A DNA stretch of 16,521 nucleotides from an uncultured Prevotella sp. (GCA_900770515.1 CAAHDP010000454.1:1-16521); one strand, 5' to 3'. Shown: positions 6,685 to 15,857, counted from the stretch's first letter. The notes: generated from the sequence alone by a model not told the origin. Numbers and translations: made by a program.

Positions 6685-9600
6685 ATGATAAATTATTTGA
6701 TGAAGCGTCCTATAGCTGTCACCATGATACTGGTAGCCATCATGGTGATAGGCATGATTGGCATCAGGAACATGCCTGTTTCCCTGATGCCCGATATGGA
6801 TGTGCCCCAGGTTACGGTGCAAGCCAGTATGCCTGGATATTCAGCCCAAGAGATGGAGCAGAAGGTTATTGCCCCCTTGCGCTTGAACTTGTCTCGTGTA
6901 GCTGGTGTGAAGAGCGTCAACTCCGATTCTCGCATGGGGAAGGGAAGTGTCTTGATGAAGTTTGAGCCTGGTGCCAACATGGATATGTTCTTTATCGAGG
7001 TAAATGAAAAGGTAGATTTGACGATGGTTCATTTGCCTAAGGAGATGGAACGCCCTAAAATCATTAAGGCTAGTGCCATGGATATTCCTGCTTTTTACCT
7101 GGATATATCCATAAAGAATGAGCGTGCATGGGGCAAGGCTTCCCCTCAGTTTGCCCAATTGTGTGATTTTGCCGCCAATGTCGCCAGCAGAAGATTGGAG
7201 CAGTTGCCTTCTGTGGCTATGGTGGATATGAGCGGCATGGTCTCTTCCGAGATTAGGTGTATTCCTGAGCAGAAAAAGATGGAGGCACTGGGATTGACGA
7301 TTCAAGACCTACAGAGTGCTTTGGCTGACAACAACGTCCAGTTGACTTCTTTGTCTGTAGTGGATGGCATATATCGTTACAATATCCATTTTGACAGTCA
7401 GATATTGACTGTTGATGATGTGCGCAACATCTATATCAAGCATGCCGGCAGACTGTTGCAGCTGAAGGATCTGTGCCAGATAGAAGAGTGTGCGGCATTG
7501 CGAAAGAATTTTGTGCGCCATGATGGGAAGAATTGTGTTACGCTGGCTGTCATCAAGCAGAGTGATGCCCAGATGGGTGATCTGCAGGAGGCTATATCGG
7601 ATGTTGTGGCTAGCTTGCAAAAGGCAAACCCCAGTTTGGAGTTTGATGTGACAAGAGACCAGACCGAATTGCTGGATTATTCCATCCATAATCTGGAGTG
7701 GAACCTTTTGGCAGCCATCTTTTTTACGGCAATGGTGCTGGTTCTCTTCTTGCGAAGATGGAGATTGGCTTTGCTGGTGGCATTGTCTATCCCCGTATCT
7801 CTGGTGATAACCTTGCTTTGTTTTAAGTTGGCAGGCATATCCATCAATATCATTTCCCTTTCTGGACTGATCTTGGGTGTGGGTATGATTGTAGACAACT
7901 CCATTATCGTGATAGATAATATCTTGCAGAAGCAAAGAGGCGGAGCGCAACTGGAGAAGGCGGTATGCAAGGGCACTGCCAGTGTCTTTGCTCCCATGCT
8001 GAGTTCGGTGCTTACCACTTGCAGCGTTTTCATACCACTGATATTCATTGGCGGAATGGCTGGTACGCTCTTCTTTGACCAAAGCATGGGCATTACCATT
8101 GCCCTGTTCTCTTCCTTGGCGGTGAGTGTGCTGGTGTTGCCTGTTTATTTCTATGTATTGCATGTAAGGCAACACAAGGCACAGAATGTTGAGCAGCAAA
8201 CGATGATGCAGCCAAGTAAGTTGCACCATATTATATATGGGTATTATGACCGGATGCATGCCTGGACTTTTGCCCATTTGCGTTTATGCCTTGGTTTGTC
8301 TTTGTTGGCGATACCGGGGCTTGTTCTTGTCTTTTGGGTGTCCGACAAGCGGCAGATGCCAGCGATGAATGCTTCTGATGGAATCATGTATGTGGATTGG
8401 AATGCTAATATCTCTGTAGAGGAAAATGACAGACGCATGGGTGAGGTGCTGAGGCTATGTGATGACCAGACCCAAACTTACACTTCGATGGTGGGTAGCC
8501 AGGACTTCATGTTGTTTCATACCAGGGAGATATCATCTTCTGAGGCATTGGCTTACCTGAAGGGGAAGAATGAGGAACAGTATGAGGAGTGCCAAAAGAG
8601 ATTGCAAGCATGTATCTCTCAGAGATATCCTGAAGCTACCGTCTCCTTTGCTCCATCGGGCAATCTGTTCGATTTGATCTTCTCTTCCGGGCAACCTGAG
8701 CTATGCATCAAGTTGCAAGACCATTTGGGGCATCGTCCATCTGTAAATCAGGCTGAGGCTTACGTAGATTCTCTTCGCAGGCATTTCCCATCTTTGGATA
8801 TTCCATCTGTCGTGGTAGAGGACAATTTGGTGTTGGAGGCTGATGTGGAACAGATGTCATTGTACGGTATCTCCTATGACCAGCTTTATGATAGGTTGCG
8901 CCAAATGACGGGCAGCAATGAGGTGCTGCGCATCCATCAGGGAGCGGTTTCCCAACCCGTTGTCGTGGGTGCTGCTGAGGCTGATAGAAATACCCTGATG
9001 GCTGCGTCTATCAAAAATCAGACAGGGGTGGATGTTCCCTTGCAACTCCTTTTAAAAGAGAGGAAGGAGTCTGGTTTCAAGCATTTGTATGGATCGGAAG
9101 AAGGTGAGTTTTACCCGATAGAGCTGAGTACGACCGGGGGGCATGTGGATGATGTGCTTGACTTTGTGGCTCGCAGCAACCAAAGGTCTAGTGAACTGAA
9201 GGCATCCGTTAGTGGTGATTATTTCCTGAGCCAGCAAGCCGTCCTGCAAATGGTTGGGGTCTTGTTGGTATCCGTCCTGCTGCTGTTCTTTATATTGGCA
9301 GCGCAGTTTGAGAGTTTGGTTCAGCCATTTATCATCCTCTCCGAGATGGTGTTGGATATTTTTGTGGTGTTGGTTATCCTGTATCTGTTGAGGCTGCCGA
9401 TAGACCTGATGTCTATGACGGGACTTATCGTGATGGCAGGTATCGTTATCAACGACTCCATCCTGAAGGTGGATACCATCAATGGGCATCGCAAGAGCGG
9501 CATGCCTTTGTTGGAGTCAATCGTCAAGGCGGGCAGGGAACGTTTGTTGCCGATATTGATGACCTCGCTTACCACCATCTTCTCTTTGGTGCCATTTCTC

Positions 9601-9735
9601 TCAGGTGGTTCAATAGGGGCTGACTTGCAATTCCCTCTCTCGCTCACCATCTTGGTGGGCATGGTTGTGGGTACAGGAGTGAGCATCTTCTTTGTGCCTA
9701 TTCTCTATTATGTAATTTATCGGAAAAGAAAGTAA
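6685..9735 (+). CDS. RND efflux permease, HAE1/AcrB-like (first of a tandem pair)
   Basis: This is a proton-driven inner-membrane transporter of the RND superfamily. I start it at ATG 6685 (MINYLMKRPIAVTM), giving 1016 residues. The TTG at 6676 adds only three residues and has no support. The layout is standard: TM1 at residues 10-28, the large periplasmic loop 1 (PGYSAQEMEQKVIAPL is the porter-domain start), TM2-6 from about 340 to 500, the second loop at about 570-850, then TM8-12. TM4 carries GMIVDNSIIVIDNI with Asp404-Asn405 at the place of the AcrB D407-D408 pair, so one of the two relay acids is Asn. This is common in HAE1 relatives. TM10 has GIVINDSILKVD with Asp924 instead of the AcrB Lys940 region. 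The substrate cannot be told from sequence. The second permease starts 9 bp downstream. Confidence 0.93.
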   Translation: MINYLMKRPIAVTMILVAIMVIGMIGIRNMPVSLMPDMDVPQVTVQASMPGYSAQEMEQKVIAPLRLNLSRVAGVKSVNSDSRMGKGSVLMKFEPGANMDMFFIEVNEKVDLTMVHLPKEMERPKIIKASAMDIPAFYLDISIKNERAWGKASPQFAQLCDFAANVASRRLEQLPSVAMVDMSGMVSSEIRCIPEQKKMEALGLTIQDLQSALADNNVQLTSLSVVDGIYRYNIHFDSQILTVDDVRNIYIKHAGRLLQLKDLCQIEECAALRKNFVRHDGKNCVTLAVIKQSDAQMGDLQEAISDVVASLQKANPSLEFDVTRDQTELLDYSIHNLEWNLLAAIFFTAMVLVLFLRRWRLALLVALSIPVSLVITLLCFKLAGISINIISLSGLILGVGMIVDNSIIVIDNILQKQRGGAQLEKAVCKGTASVFAPMLSSVLTTCSVFIPLIFIGGMAGTLFFDQSMGITIALFSSLAVSVLVLPVYFYVLHVRQHKAQNVEQQTMMQPSKLHHIIYGYYDRMHAWTFAHLRLCLGLSLLAIPGLVLVFWVSDKRQMPAMNASDGIMYVDWNANISVEENDRRMGEVLRLCDDQTQTYTSMVGSQDFMLFHTREISSSEALAYLKGKNEEQYEECQKRLQACISQRYPEATVSFAPSGNLFDLIFSSGQPELCIKLQDHLGHRPSVNQAEAYVDSLRRHFPSLDIPSVVVEDNLVLEADVEQMSLYGISYDQLYDRLRQMTGSNEVLRIHQGAVSQPVVVGAAEADRNTLMAASIKNQTGVDVPLQLLLKERKESGFKHLYGSEEGEFYPIELSTTGGHVDDVLDFVARSNQRSSELKASVSGDYFLSQQAVLQMVGVLLVSVLLLFFILAAQFESLVQPFIILSEMVLDIFVVLVILYLLRLPIDLMSMTGLIVMAGIVINDSILKVDTINGHRKSGMPLLESIVKAGRERLLPILMTSLTTIFSLVPFLSGGSIGADLQFPLSLTILVGMVVGTGVSIFFVPILYYVIYRKRK

Positions 9736-9744
9736 AAAGTAACA

Positions 9745-12700
9745 ATGAAACTGTCTTCATTCTCTGTGATATTGACCTTTGTCATCTTGATGATAGTGGG
9801 TGCGGCTCTGTTGCCGTTGGTGGATGTGGGTACCGAACCTCAGAACCAGCGGGATAATCGTCTGGTCATCAGGTGCGAATGGCCACAGGTGTCGGCTAAG
9901 ATTGTAGAGCAAAATCTGACGACACCGATAGAGGGAATGGTCTCTGCGCTGAAAGGGGTGGAGCGTGTTTCCTCCCGCTCTTCCTATGGCAGCAGCGAGA
10001 TTGTTGTTTGGGCAAAGGAAAAGGTGGATGTTGCGGCTTTGCGATTCTCGGTTACTTCTCTGTTGCGCCAGTCGTATGCCAAGTTGCCCAAGGGTGCTGG
10101 CTATCCTGTGGTGGAAGGTGGCGAGGTAACCGGTGGTGCGAGAATGCACCAAGAGCAACAGCTGCTTCTCACTTATCAGGTGAATGGTGATATGCCGCCC
10201 GAAATGCTGAAGAAGCTTGTTTCAGGAAATGTGGTGCGACGCTTGCAGTTGCTGGATGGCGTGGACCGGGTAGAGGTGGCAGGAACCACGGATAAGTATG
10301 TGGAGGTGAGCTATGACCCGATGGCACTTGCTGCTTGTGGCATCACAAGCCAAGACTTGCAGGATGGAATCCGCAATTTCCTGGGAAAGGACGAGGTGGT
10401 TGGCACGATGCTGCATACCACTGCGGACAACAGGAAGGAGCGGATTGCTTTTCGATTGAAAACGGCATGCGATGGAAAGCAGCTTGCTGATGTTCCCATC
10501 AAGGTCAATGGCAATCGGGTGGTTTATCTCAATGATTTGGCTAGGATTCATGTCAAGCGATATGAGCCTTCTGGCTTTTATCGTGTGAATGGATTGAATA
10601 CGGTATATGTGAATGTTTATGCAAAGCCTGCAGCTCGCATCTTGCATCTGTCTGACCAGGTGCAAGACGAGATGGAGACTGTCAAGGGTGAATTGCACAG
10701 TCCGTTGTATGTGCATTTGTCATACGATGTGGCTCAACTCCAACGAGAAGAAATGTCCAAGCTGATAGGGCGTAGCCTAGCCTCATTATTCATCCTGCTG
10801 CTCTTTGTGTGGGTCATTTACCGCAATGCCAGGTATCTTATGGTGGTGACATCGGCTTTGGCGGCTAACATCTTGATAGCTGTAATCATCTATTGTGCTT
10901 GTGGCATCAAACTGCATATTTATTCGTTGGCAGGCATTACGGTGTCGCTTGGCATTATCATCGATTCTGTCATTGTCATGGCCGACCATTATGCCTATTA
11001 TCACAACCGGAAGGCTTTCCTTTCCATGCTGGCAGCGATGTTGACAACCATAGGCTCGCTTGTCATCGTCTTTTTCCTGCCAGAGGAATTGCAGGCAGAC
11101 TTGTATGATTTCGCCCTGATTATCGTCATCAACCTGGTTGTTGCCTTGTTGGTGGCTCTCTTCTTTGTGCCTGCAGCCATGCAAAGATGCAAGTGCCAAG
11201 CTCCGAGCGTCTTTAGGGGCAAGCGCAGATGGGTGGTCTGTTGGAATCATTTCTATAGACGCTATATCTTGATGGCATCGCGCCGCAAATGGATAGTCTA
11301 TATCGTCTTGGTGTGGGCATTCGGCATACCATTCCAAGCTTTGCCTGAAGATTGGAAAAGTGCTACAACGGATAAATTGGCTTCTTGTTTTGGAGGTACG
11401 ATTCAGCTCTTTGCTGATTATCTGAACGAGCATGAGCAGACCAGAAAAGCTGATGGGGACAAAGTGCTTCATATACAGGGATTGATGCCTGTGGGAGGCA
11501 CAGCCGTGCAGCTGAACGAGAAGATGGTCATCGTGGAGGAATTGCTGAAAAAATATCCGGAAATCAAGGAGTTTGTTACTCGCATAGATGGTCGGCAAGG
11601 TGAAATCACGGTGAAATTCAAGAAGAATGTGCCTGCCGGTTTTCCTTATCGCCTGGAGTCGAAGGTGATAGGCAAGGTTATCACGGTCGGGGGTGCCGAC
11701 TGGAGTACCTACGGCATCAGCGAACGAGGTTTTAGCAATTCCATCAACCTTCAATATCGTGCTACCAAAATCAAGGTGTCGGGCTATAACTATGCCCGAC
11801 TGTATCAGGTGGCAGAGAGCATGGCTGATTATTTGGGTAAGAATCCTAGGGTGCAAGACATTGCCGTGGAGACTCCTGGCTTTGAGAACCAAGAGGAGGA
11901 ACTCTATATGCGGTATGACAAGGATAGGATGAGCCTTTATGGTGTTGAGGCTGGTGATGTGCATCGCAAGTTGGGCAGCTTGTTGCAGCGGGTGTATGTG
12001 GATTCTTATCGGGACAAGGCGCATCCTGCTGATGTTTACCTGGCTCCTGAGCCTCAGGTGCCTTATGATTTGTGGAGTATGGAGAACAGCCAGATGCAGG
12101 TAGATAGCAGCCAGGTGCTTCTCTCCGATGTCATGATGTTGCAGCGCCGTGAGGCTAAGGAAGTTATACCAAAAGAGAATCAGGAGTATGTGCTCAATGT
12201 GGCATTCAATATATTGGGTTCGTACACCTATTCGGCTGAGTATATGGATAGCGTCATGGCTCATTTCAATAGAAGCATGCCGATAGGTTTTCGTTGCGAG
12301 ACGGCTGCCTATTACAATCCCATCAAGGAGAAGTCAAACTATTGGCTTCTCTTGGTGGTGGCAGTCTTGATATTTTTCATCTGCTCAGTGGTCTTCGAGT
12401 CTCTCTGGCAGGCTTGGGTTGTGGTGCTCATGATTCCTGTTTCCCTGATGGGGGCATTCTTGACCTTCGTATTGTTTGATGTAGGCTTTGGCAGTGGTGG
12501 CTTTGCTTCTCTTGTCTTGTTGAGTGGTCTCGTGGTGAATGCTTCCATCTATATACTTTGTCAATACAATTTGGTGGTTAAGTTGCGCAAGCGGGATGCC
12601 GTGTCGGCTTATCTCTGTGCCTTCAATCACAAGATTTTACCGATATTCTTGACGATAGTCTCTACCATCTTGGGGTTGTTGCCATTCTTTTGGGAGCGGG

Positions 12701-12813
12701 ATGAGGAACCTTTCTGGTTCTCTTTTGCCACGGGGGTGACGGGCGGTTTGCTCTTCTCCATCCCGATGCTGGTGTTCATCATGCCGCTATTGATGAAAAT
12801 GAGAACGAAATGA
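9745..12813 (+). CDS. RND efflux permease, divergent second member of the tandem pair
   Basis: This 1022-residue RND protein has the same topology as its neighbour but very different sequence. It starts MKLSSFSVILTFVILMIVGAALLP (TM1), followed by the porter-domain entry VEQNLTTPIEGMVSALKGVERV. TM4 reads GIIIDSVIVMADHY with a single Asp407 followed by Ser. TM10 reads LLSGLVVNASIYILCQYN with no charged residue, so a key part of the AcrB-type relay (D408, K940) is missing. The TM5-6 region (LLTTIGSL-type segment) is shortened and less conserved. It starts 9 bp after the first RND stop without a Shine-Dalgarno sequence. By analogy with MdtB/MdtC it may form a heterotrimer with the first permease and be partly or wholly inactive in proton transfer; this is inference. 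It may also be an independent pump sharing the adaptor and TolC. Confidence 0.9.
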   Translation: MKLSSFSVILTFVILMIVGAALLPLVDVGTEPQNQRDNRLVIRCEWPQVSAKIVEQNLTTPIEGMVSALKGVERVSSRSSYGSSEIVVWAKEKVDVAALRFSVTSLLRQSYAKLPKGAGYPVVEGGEVTGGARMHQEQQLLLTYQVNGDMPPEMLKKLVSGNVVRRLQLLDGVDRVEVAGTTDKYVEVSYDPMALAACGITSQDLQDGIRNFLGKDEVVGTMLHTTADNRKERIAFRLKTACDGKQLADVPIKVNGNRVVYLNDLARIHVKRYEPSGFYRVNGLNTVYVNVYAKPAARILHLSDQVQDEMETVKGELHSPLYVHLSYDVAQLQREEMSKLIGRSLASLFILLLFVWVIYRNARYLMVVTSALAANILIAVIIYCACGIKLHIYSLAGITVSLGIIIDSVIVMADHYAYYHNRKAFLSMLAAMLTTIGSLVIVFFLPEELQADLYDFALIIVINLVVALLVALFFVPAAMQRCKCQAPSVFRGKRRWVVCWNHFYRRYILMASRRKWIVYIVLVWAFGIPFQALPEDWKSATTDKLASCFGGTIQLFADYLNEHEQTRKADGDKVLHIQGLMPVGGTAVQLNEKMVIVEELLKKYPEIKEFVTRIDGRQGEITVKFKKNVPAGFPYRLESKVIGKVITVGGADWSTYGISERGFSNSINLQYRATKIKVSGYNYARLYQVAESMADYLGKNPRVQDIAVETPGFENQEEELYMRYDKDRMSLYGVEAGDVHRKLGSLLQRVYVDSYRDKAHPADVYLAPEPQVPYDLWSMENSQMQVDSSQVLLSDVMMLQRREAKEVIPKENQEYVLNVAFNILGSYTYSAEYMDSVMAHFNRSMPIGFRCETAAYYNPIKEKSNYWLLLVVAVLIFFICSVVFESLWQAWVVVLMIPVSLMGAFLTFVLFDVGFGSGGFASLVLLSGLVVNASIYILCQYNLVVKLRKRDAVSAYLCAFNHKILPIFLTIVSTILGLLPFFWERDEEPFWFSFATGVTGGLLFSIPMLVFIMPLLMKMRTK

Positions 12814-12944
12814 GGTCATTACAATGAACGGGTTTTTATCATTTGCAAGCATTATTTTGCCCTATAAACATGAGAATTCATAATCTTTAATGATAATTAT
12901 CCAAATATTATTGTTAAGTTTACACTATTATGGAAACTTTTGTG

Positions 12945-12952
12945 TATCTTTG
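12945..12952 (+). promoter_or_regulatory. Bacteroidota -7 promoter element for the GH127 gene
   Basis: TATCTTTG is a perfect TAnnTTTG match, 153 bp before the ATG at 13106, in an AT-rich intergenic region downstream of the RND pair. A TTG sits about 30 bp upstream (12911-12913), farther than ideal for a -33 box. It implies a leader of roughly 145 nt and separates this gene from the pump operon. Confidence 0.65.
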
Positions 12953-12978
12953 CAGCAGCTTAGCAGCACTCGGCCATT

Positions 12979-12994
12979 TGAAAGCAAGCTTTCA
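12979..12994 (+). promoter_or_regulatory. Palindromic hairpin in the 5' leader of the GH127 gene
   Basis: TGAAAGC (12979-12985) and GCTTTCA (12988-12994) are perfect inverted 7-mers with a 2-nt centre, about 30 nt downstream of the -7 element. In RNA the central bases would open to a short loop. It could be an RNA leader structure or a dimeric operator in DNA. The surrounding leader (12953-13080) has no gene. Confidence 0.45.
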
Positions 12995-13105
12995 TTGCGC
13001 TCGTTTGCATAAGCTGTGCACCGTTGTAAGGCTTCTTATAGAGAAAGTTTACGACAGGAAAGAATAAACAACAACTATAATTAATATCAATAAACCCGAT
13101 AAGCA

Positions 13106-15187
13106 ATGAAGAGATTTATTTCAGCAGTACTTCTCTCTGCCGCCGTGGCAATGCCAACAATGGCGCAGAAGAGTAACAAGGTGTTGAGCAATGGCTATCC
13201 ATTCACTCAAGTACCATTCACCAGTGTGAAGATTTCACAGAACACCTTCTGGGGTGCCCGCCTGAAGGCTGCCCGAGAAGTAACCGTGCCATTGGCTTTC
13301 AGCAAGTGTGAGAGCGAGCACCGTTACAAGAACTTCGAGATGGCTGCCTATACCCTGCAGCATCCTAACCACCCGGGTTTGAATACCAAGGAGTGGGATC
13401 TGAGCAAGTTGATGGGCTTCTCTTTCGATGATACCGATGTGTATAAGACCATCGAAGGTGCCAGCTACATCCTCCAGACTTATCCGGACAAGAAGTTGAA
13501 GGCTTACATCGACAGCGTGCTCGATGTGGTGGGTGCGGCACAGGAGCCGGATGGCTATCTCTATACAGCCCGCACCATCAATCCGAAGCATCCACACGGA
13601 TGGTCGGGAAATAAGCGATGGGTGAAGGACGAGGATTTGAGTCATGAGCTTTACAACCTCGGTCACATGGTAGATGCAGCCTGTGCTCACTATCAGGCTA
13701 CGGGTAGCACCAAGTTCCTGAACATCGCCAAGCGCTATGCCGATTGTGTGGTCAAGGAAGTGGGACCTAATCCAGGACAGGCTACCATCGTTCCGGGACA
13801 CCAGATTGCAGAGATGGCTTTGGCTCGTCTTTATACCTTGACCGGTGAGAAGAAGTATCTGGATGAGGCTAAGTATCTGCTTGACTATCGTGGCAAGACT
13901 CATATCCGCAACCCATATTCTCAGAGCCAGGCTCCTATTCTGGAGCAGAAGGAGGCAGTGGGTCATGCGGTGCGTGCCGGATACATGTATGCCGGTATCG
14001 CAGATGTGGCTGCCCTGACCAAGGATTCTGCTTATATGAAGGTTATCGACCGTATCTTCGAAAACATCGTTGGCAAGAAATACTATCTTACAGGTGGAGT
14101 TGGTGCCCGCCATGCCGGAGAGGCATTCGGTGATAACTATGAGTTGCCAAACATGACTGCCTATAACGAGACCTGTGCAGCCATCTCTATGGTTTACCTC
14201 TTCGAACGCATGTTCCTCCTTCATGGCGAGAGCAAGTATATCGACTGCATGGAGCGTACCTTATATAATGGTGTCATATCTGGTATGAGCATGGATGGTG
14301 GCAGATTCTTCTATCCAAACCCATTGTCAAGCGATGGCAAGTATAAGTTTAATGCCGATGGCAACACCACCCGCCAGCCATGGTTCGGATGTGCCTGCTG
14401 CCCAAGTAACCTGAGCCGCTTCATCCCTTCTGTTCCGGGTTATCTCTATGGCGTGAAGGATAACAATATCTACGTAAATCTCTTTGCCGGCAATAAATCT
14501 ACCATCAAGGTGAATGGCAAGGATGTAGTTCTGGAGGAGACTACCGAGTATCCTTGGAACGGCGATATCAAGATTGCTGTGAAGAAGAGTGGTGTGAAGA
14601 ATGCCAACCTTCTGATTCGTATTCCTGGATGGGTTCGCAATCAGGTGGTGCCTAGCGATCTTTACAAATATAGCGATGCCGAGAAGCCAGCTTATAGCGT
14701 AACCGTAAACGGCAAGGCTGTAGAGGCTGACCTCGATGCCAATAAGGGTTATCTCCCTGTCAAGAACATCAAGAAGGGTGATGTGATTCGTATCCACTTC
14801 GATATGCCTGTTCGCACCGTAGTGGCAAATGCTAAGGTTGCTGATGACAACGACAAGATAGCTGTAGAGCGCGGTCCATTGGTATATTGCGCTGAGGCTG
14901 TGGATAATAGCAATGAACCTGTGCTCCATGCCGTTATGCCAGAGAAGCCAAGCTTCACTCTCGTTGACAACTACAGCATCCAGAACACGGAGACCAAGGG
15001 AGCCCCAGCCTTCACCGTAAAGGCTATCGTTACCTCTCCTGCCCATATTATCTACCAGAAGAAGGAGGGAGTGGTCGCTGTAGATTGCACCCCTCTCACC
15101 CTGATTCCTTACTATGCCTGGAATCATCGTGGTGCTAACCAGATGAATGTCTGGTTCTATCAGGGCTTGTCGTTTATGGATAAGTAA
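13106..15187 (+). CDS. Secreted GH127/DUF1680 glycoside hydrolase, probable beta-L-arabinofuranosidase
   Basis: The enzyme has 693 residues with a signal peptide ending AMPTMA|Q (cleavage after residue 20), so it acts in the periplasm or outside. The fold expected is an (alpha/alpha)6 barrel at about residues 35-455 followed by C-terminal beta-sandwich domains. The active site of the Bifidobacterium HypBA1 type is intact. GEAFG contributes Glu339 (acid/base), NETCA contributes Glu355 and Cys357, and CACCPSN contributes Cys431 (nucleophile) and Cys432. The Glu and three Cys form the zinc site. The offsets to HypBA1 E322, E338/C340 and C417/C418 are consistent (17, 17, 14). Likely substrates are beta-L-arabinofuranosides from plant cell-wall glycoproteins or pectic side chains. 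Other GH127/146-like specificities cannot be excluded. The gene has its own promoter and terminator and no SusC/D partners in view. Confidence 0.92.
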   Translation: MKRFISAVLLSAAVAMPTMAQKSNKVLSNGYPFTQVPFTSVKISQNTFWGARLKAAREVTVPLAFSKCESEHRYKNFEMAAYTLQHPNHPGLNTKEWDLSKLMGFSFDDTDVYKTIEGASYILQTYPDKKLKAYIDSVLDVVGAAQEPDGYLYTARTINPKHPHGWSGNKRWVKDEDLSHELYNLGHMVDAACAHYQATGSTKFLNIAKRYADCVVKEVGPNPGQATIVPGHQIAEMALARLYTLTGEKKYLDEAKYLLDYRGKTHIRNPYSQSQAPILEQKEAVGHAVRAGYMYAGIADVAALTKDSAYMKVIDRIFENIVGKKYYLTGGVGARHAGEAFGDNYELPNMTAYNETCAAISMVYLFERMFLLHGESKYIDCMERTLYNGVISGMSMDGGRFFYPNPLSSDGKYKFNADGNTTRQPWFGCACCPSNLSRFIPSVPGYLYGVKDNNIYVNLFAGNKSTIKVNGKDVVLEETTEYPWNGDIKIAVKKSGVKNANLLIRIPGWVRNQVVPSDLYKYSDAEKPAYSVTVNGKAVEADLDANKGYLPVKNIKKGDVIRIHFDMPVRTVVANAKVADDNDKIAVERGPLVYCAEAVDNSNEPVLHAVMPEKPSFTLVDNYSIQNTETKGAPAFTVKAIVTSPAHIIYQKKEGVVAVDCTPLTLIPYYAWNHRGANQMNVWFYQGLSFMDK

Positions 15188-15204
15188 TAAATAGTTTTTT
15201 TAAT

Positions 15205-15243
15205 CAAGAAAGCCTGGCAAACGTCGTTTGCCAGGCTTTCTTG
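15205..15243 (+). terminator. Perfect long inverted-repeat terminator after the GH127 gene
   Basis: Two 19-bp arms (15205-15223 and 15225-15243) are perfectly complementary around a single central T. In RNA the loop would open to about 3-5 nt. The arms begin CAAGAAAGCC and end GGCTTTCTTG. A run of seven T precedes the left arm (15195-15201), while the right arm is followed by TTAATATAGG, so there is no strong downstream U-tract. It lies 17 bp after the GH127 stop and 83 bp before the sigma factor gene. Rho-independent termination is the likely role. Confidence 0.85.
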
Positions 15244-15294
15244 TTAATATAGGTTAATCCCATTAAGAAAAACACTTCTTTTCCGTTTATGTTG

Positions 15295-15302
15295 TAGTTT
15301 TG
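15295..15302 (+). promoter_or_regulatory. Bacteroidota -7 promoter element for the ECF sigma operon
   Basis: TAGTTTTG matches TAnnTTTG and lies 24 bp before the ATG of the sigma factor gene, downstream of the GH127 terminator. No clear -33 TTG is seen at the expected spacing. A short leader of about 17-20 nt is implied. Confidence 0.6.
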
Positions 15303-15326
15303 AACAAATAAAACAAAAGAGAGCAA

Positions 15327-15827
15327 ATGACAGAGAATGAATTCATCCATATCGTTCCGCAGTTGCGGCAGATAGCCTTGCAGATCAGTCAGGGTTATGG
15401 CGTTGGCAGCGAAGAGGCTGAGGACATCGCACAGGATGCGATGCTCAAGCTCTGGGCTATCAAGGAAGACATTCAGTCTGCTGCTCATGCCAAAGGTTCG
15501 ATGGGCTGCATCGCCAAGCATCTTTGCATCGACTTCTTTCGCAAGCGGAAGATGATTTCGATAGATGCCCAGCCTTTCGATAAGTCGTCTAGCCACTATG
15601 CGCCGCCCGATGTGGAAGTGGAAAACTTGGAGAACGAGCTGTGGCTGCAAAAACGCCTCAAGGCGCTGCCCTCCAACCAATATCAGGTGCTTTATCTGCG
15701 ACAAGTAGAGAAGAAAAGCTCTGAGGAAATAGCGCAAATCGTGGGCATCACCACAGAATCTGTATCCGTGTTGCTATCGAGGGCAAGAAAGCAGATGTTG
15801 CAGGAAATCAGAAAAAGATGTCGATAG
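15327..15827 (+). CDS. ECF-type RNA polymerase sigma factor (sigma-70 family)
   Basis: This 166-residue protein has the two-domain ECF architecture. Region 2 is at about residues 8-75, with SEEAEDIAQDAMLKLWAIKED (core binding and -10 recognition helices) and CIAKHLCIDFFRKRK at its end. Region 4 is at about residues 105-163, with LPSNQYQVLYLRQVEKKSSEEI and the helix-turn-helix IAQIVGITTESVSVLLSRARKQM. A short linker joins them. It would direct RNA polymerase to a specific promoter set. The next gene encodes a membrane protein beginning 46 bp downstream, so activity is probably controlled by that partner. In Bacteroidota such pairs often govern surface uptake or carbohydrate loci, but no SusC/D target is visible here. 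The ATG is preceded by GAGAGCAA, a weak ribosome binding site. Confidence 0.92.
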   Translation: MTENEFIHIVPQLRQIALQISQGYGVGSEEAEDIAQDAMLKLWAIKEDIQSAAHAKGSMGCIAKHLCIDFFRKRKMISIDAQPFDKSSSHYAPPDVEVENLENELWLQKRLKALPSNQYQVLYLRQVEKKSSEEIAQIVGITTESVSVLLSRARKQMLQEIRKRCR

Positions 15828-15857
15828 CCCTTATATATAAATAGATATAATCAATGA

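Noticed and set aside
7309..8277. Antisense open frame (322 codons) opposite the first RND permease
   Set aside because: It is a shadow of the sense gene, with low-complexity His/Gln-rich composition and no start signals.
10786..12264. Long antisense open frame (492 codons) opposite the second RND permease
   Set aside because: It is rich in His, Gln and Ile in the pattern typical of the reverse complement of a GC-balanced gene, and it has no family resemblance. The sense frame is a clear RND protein.
12824..12883. Possible 19-codon small ORF (starts MNGFLSFASIILPY) after RND2
   Set aside because: It has no ribosome binding site or homology, lies 10 bp after the operon end and is short enough to occur by chance in an AT-rich gap.
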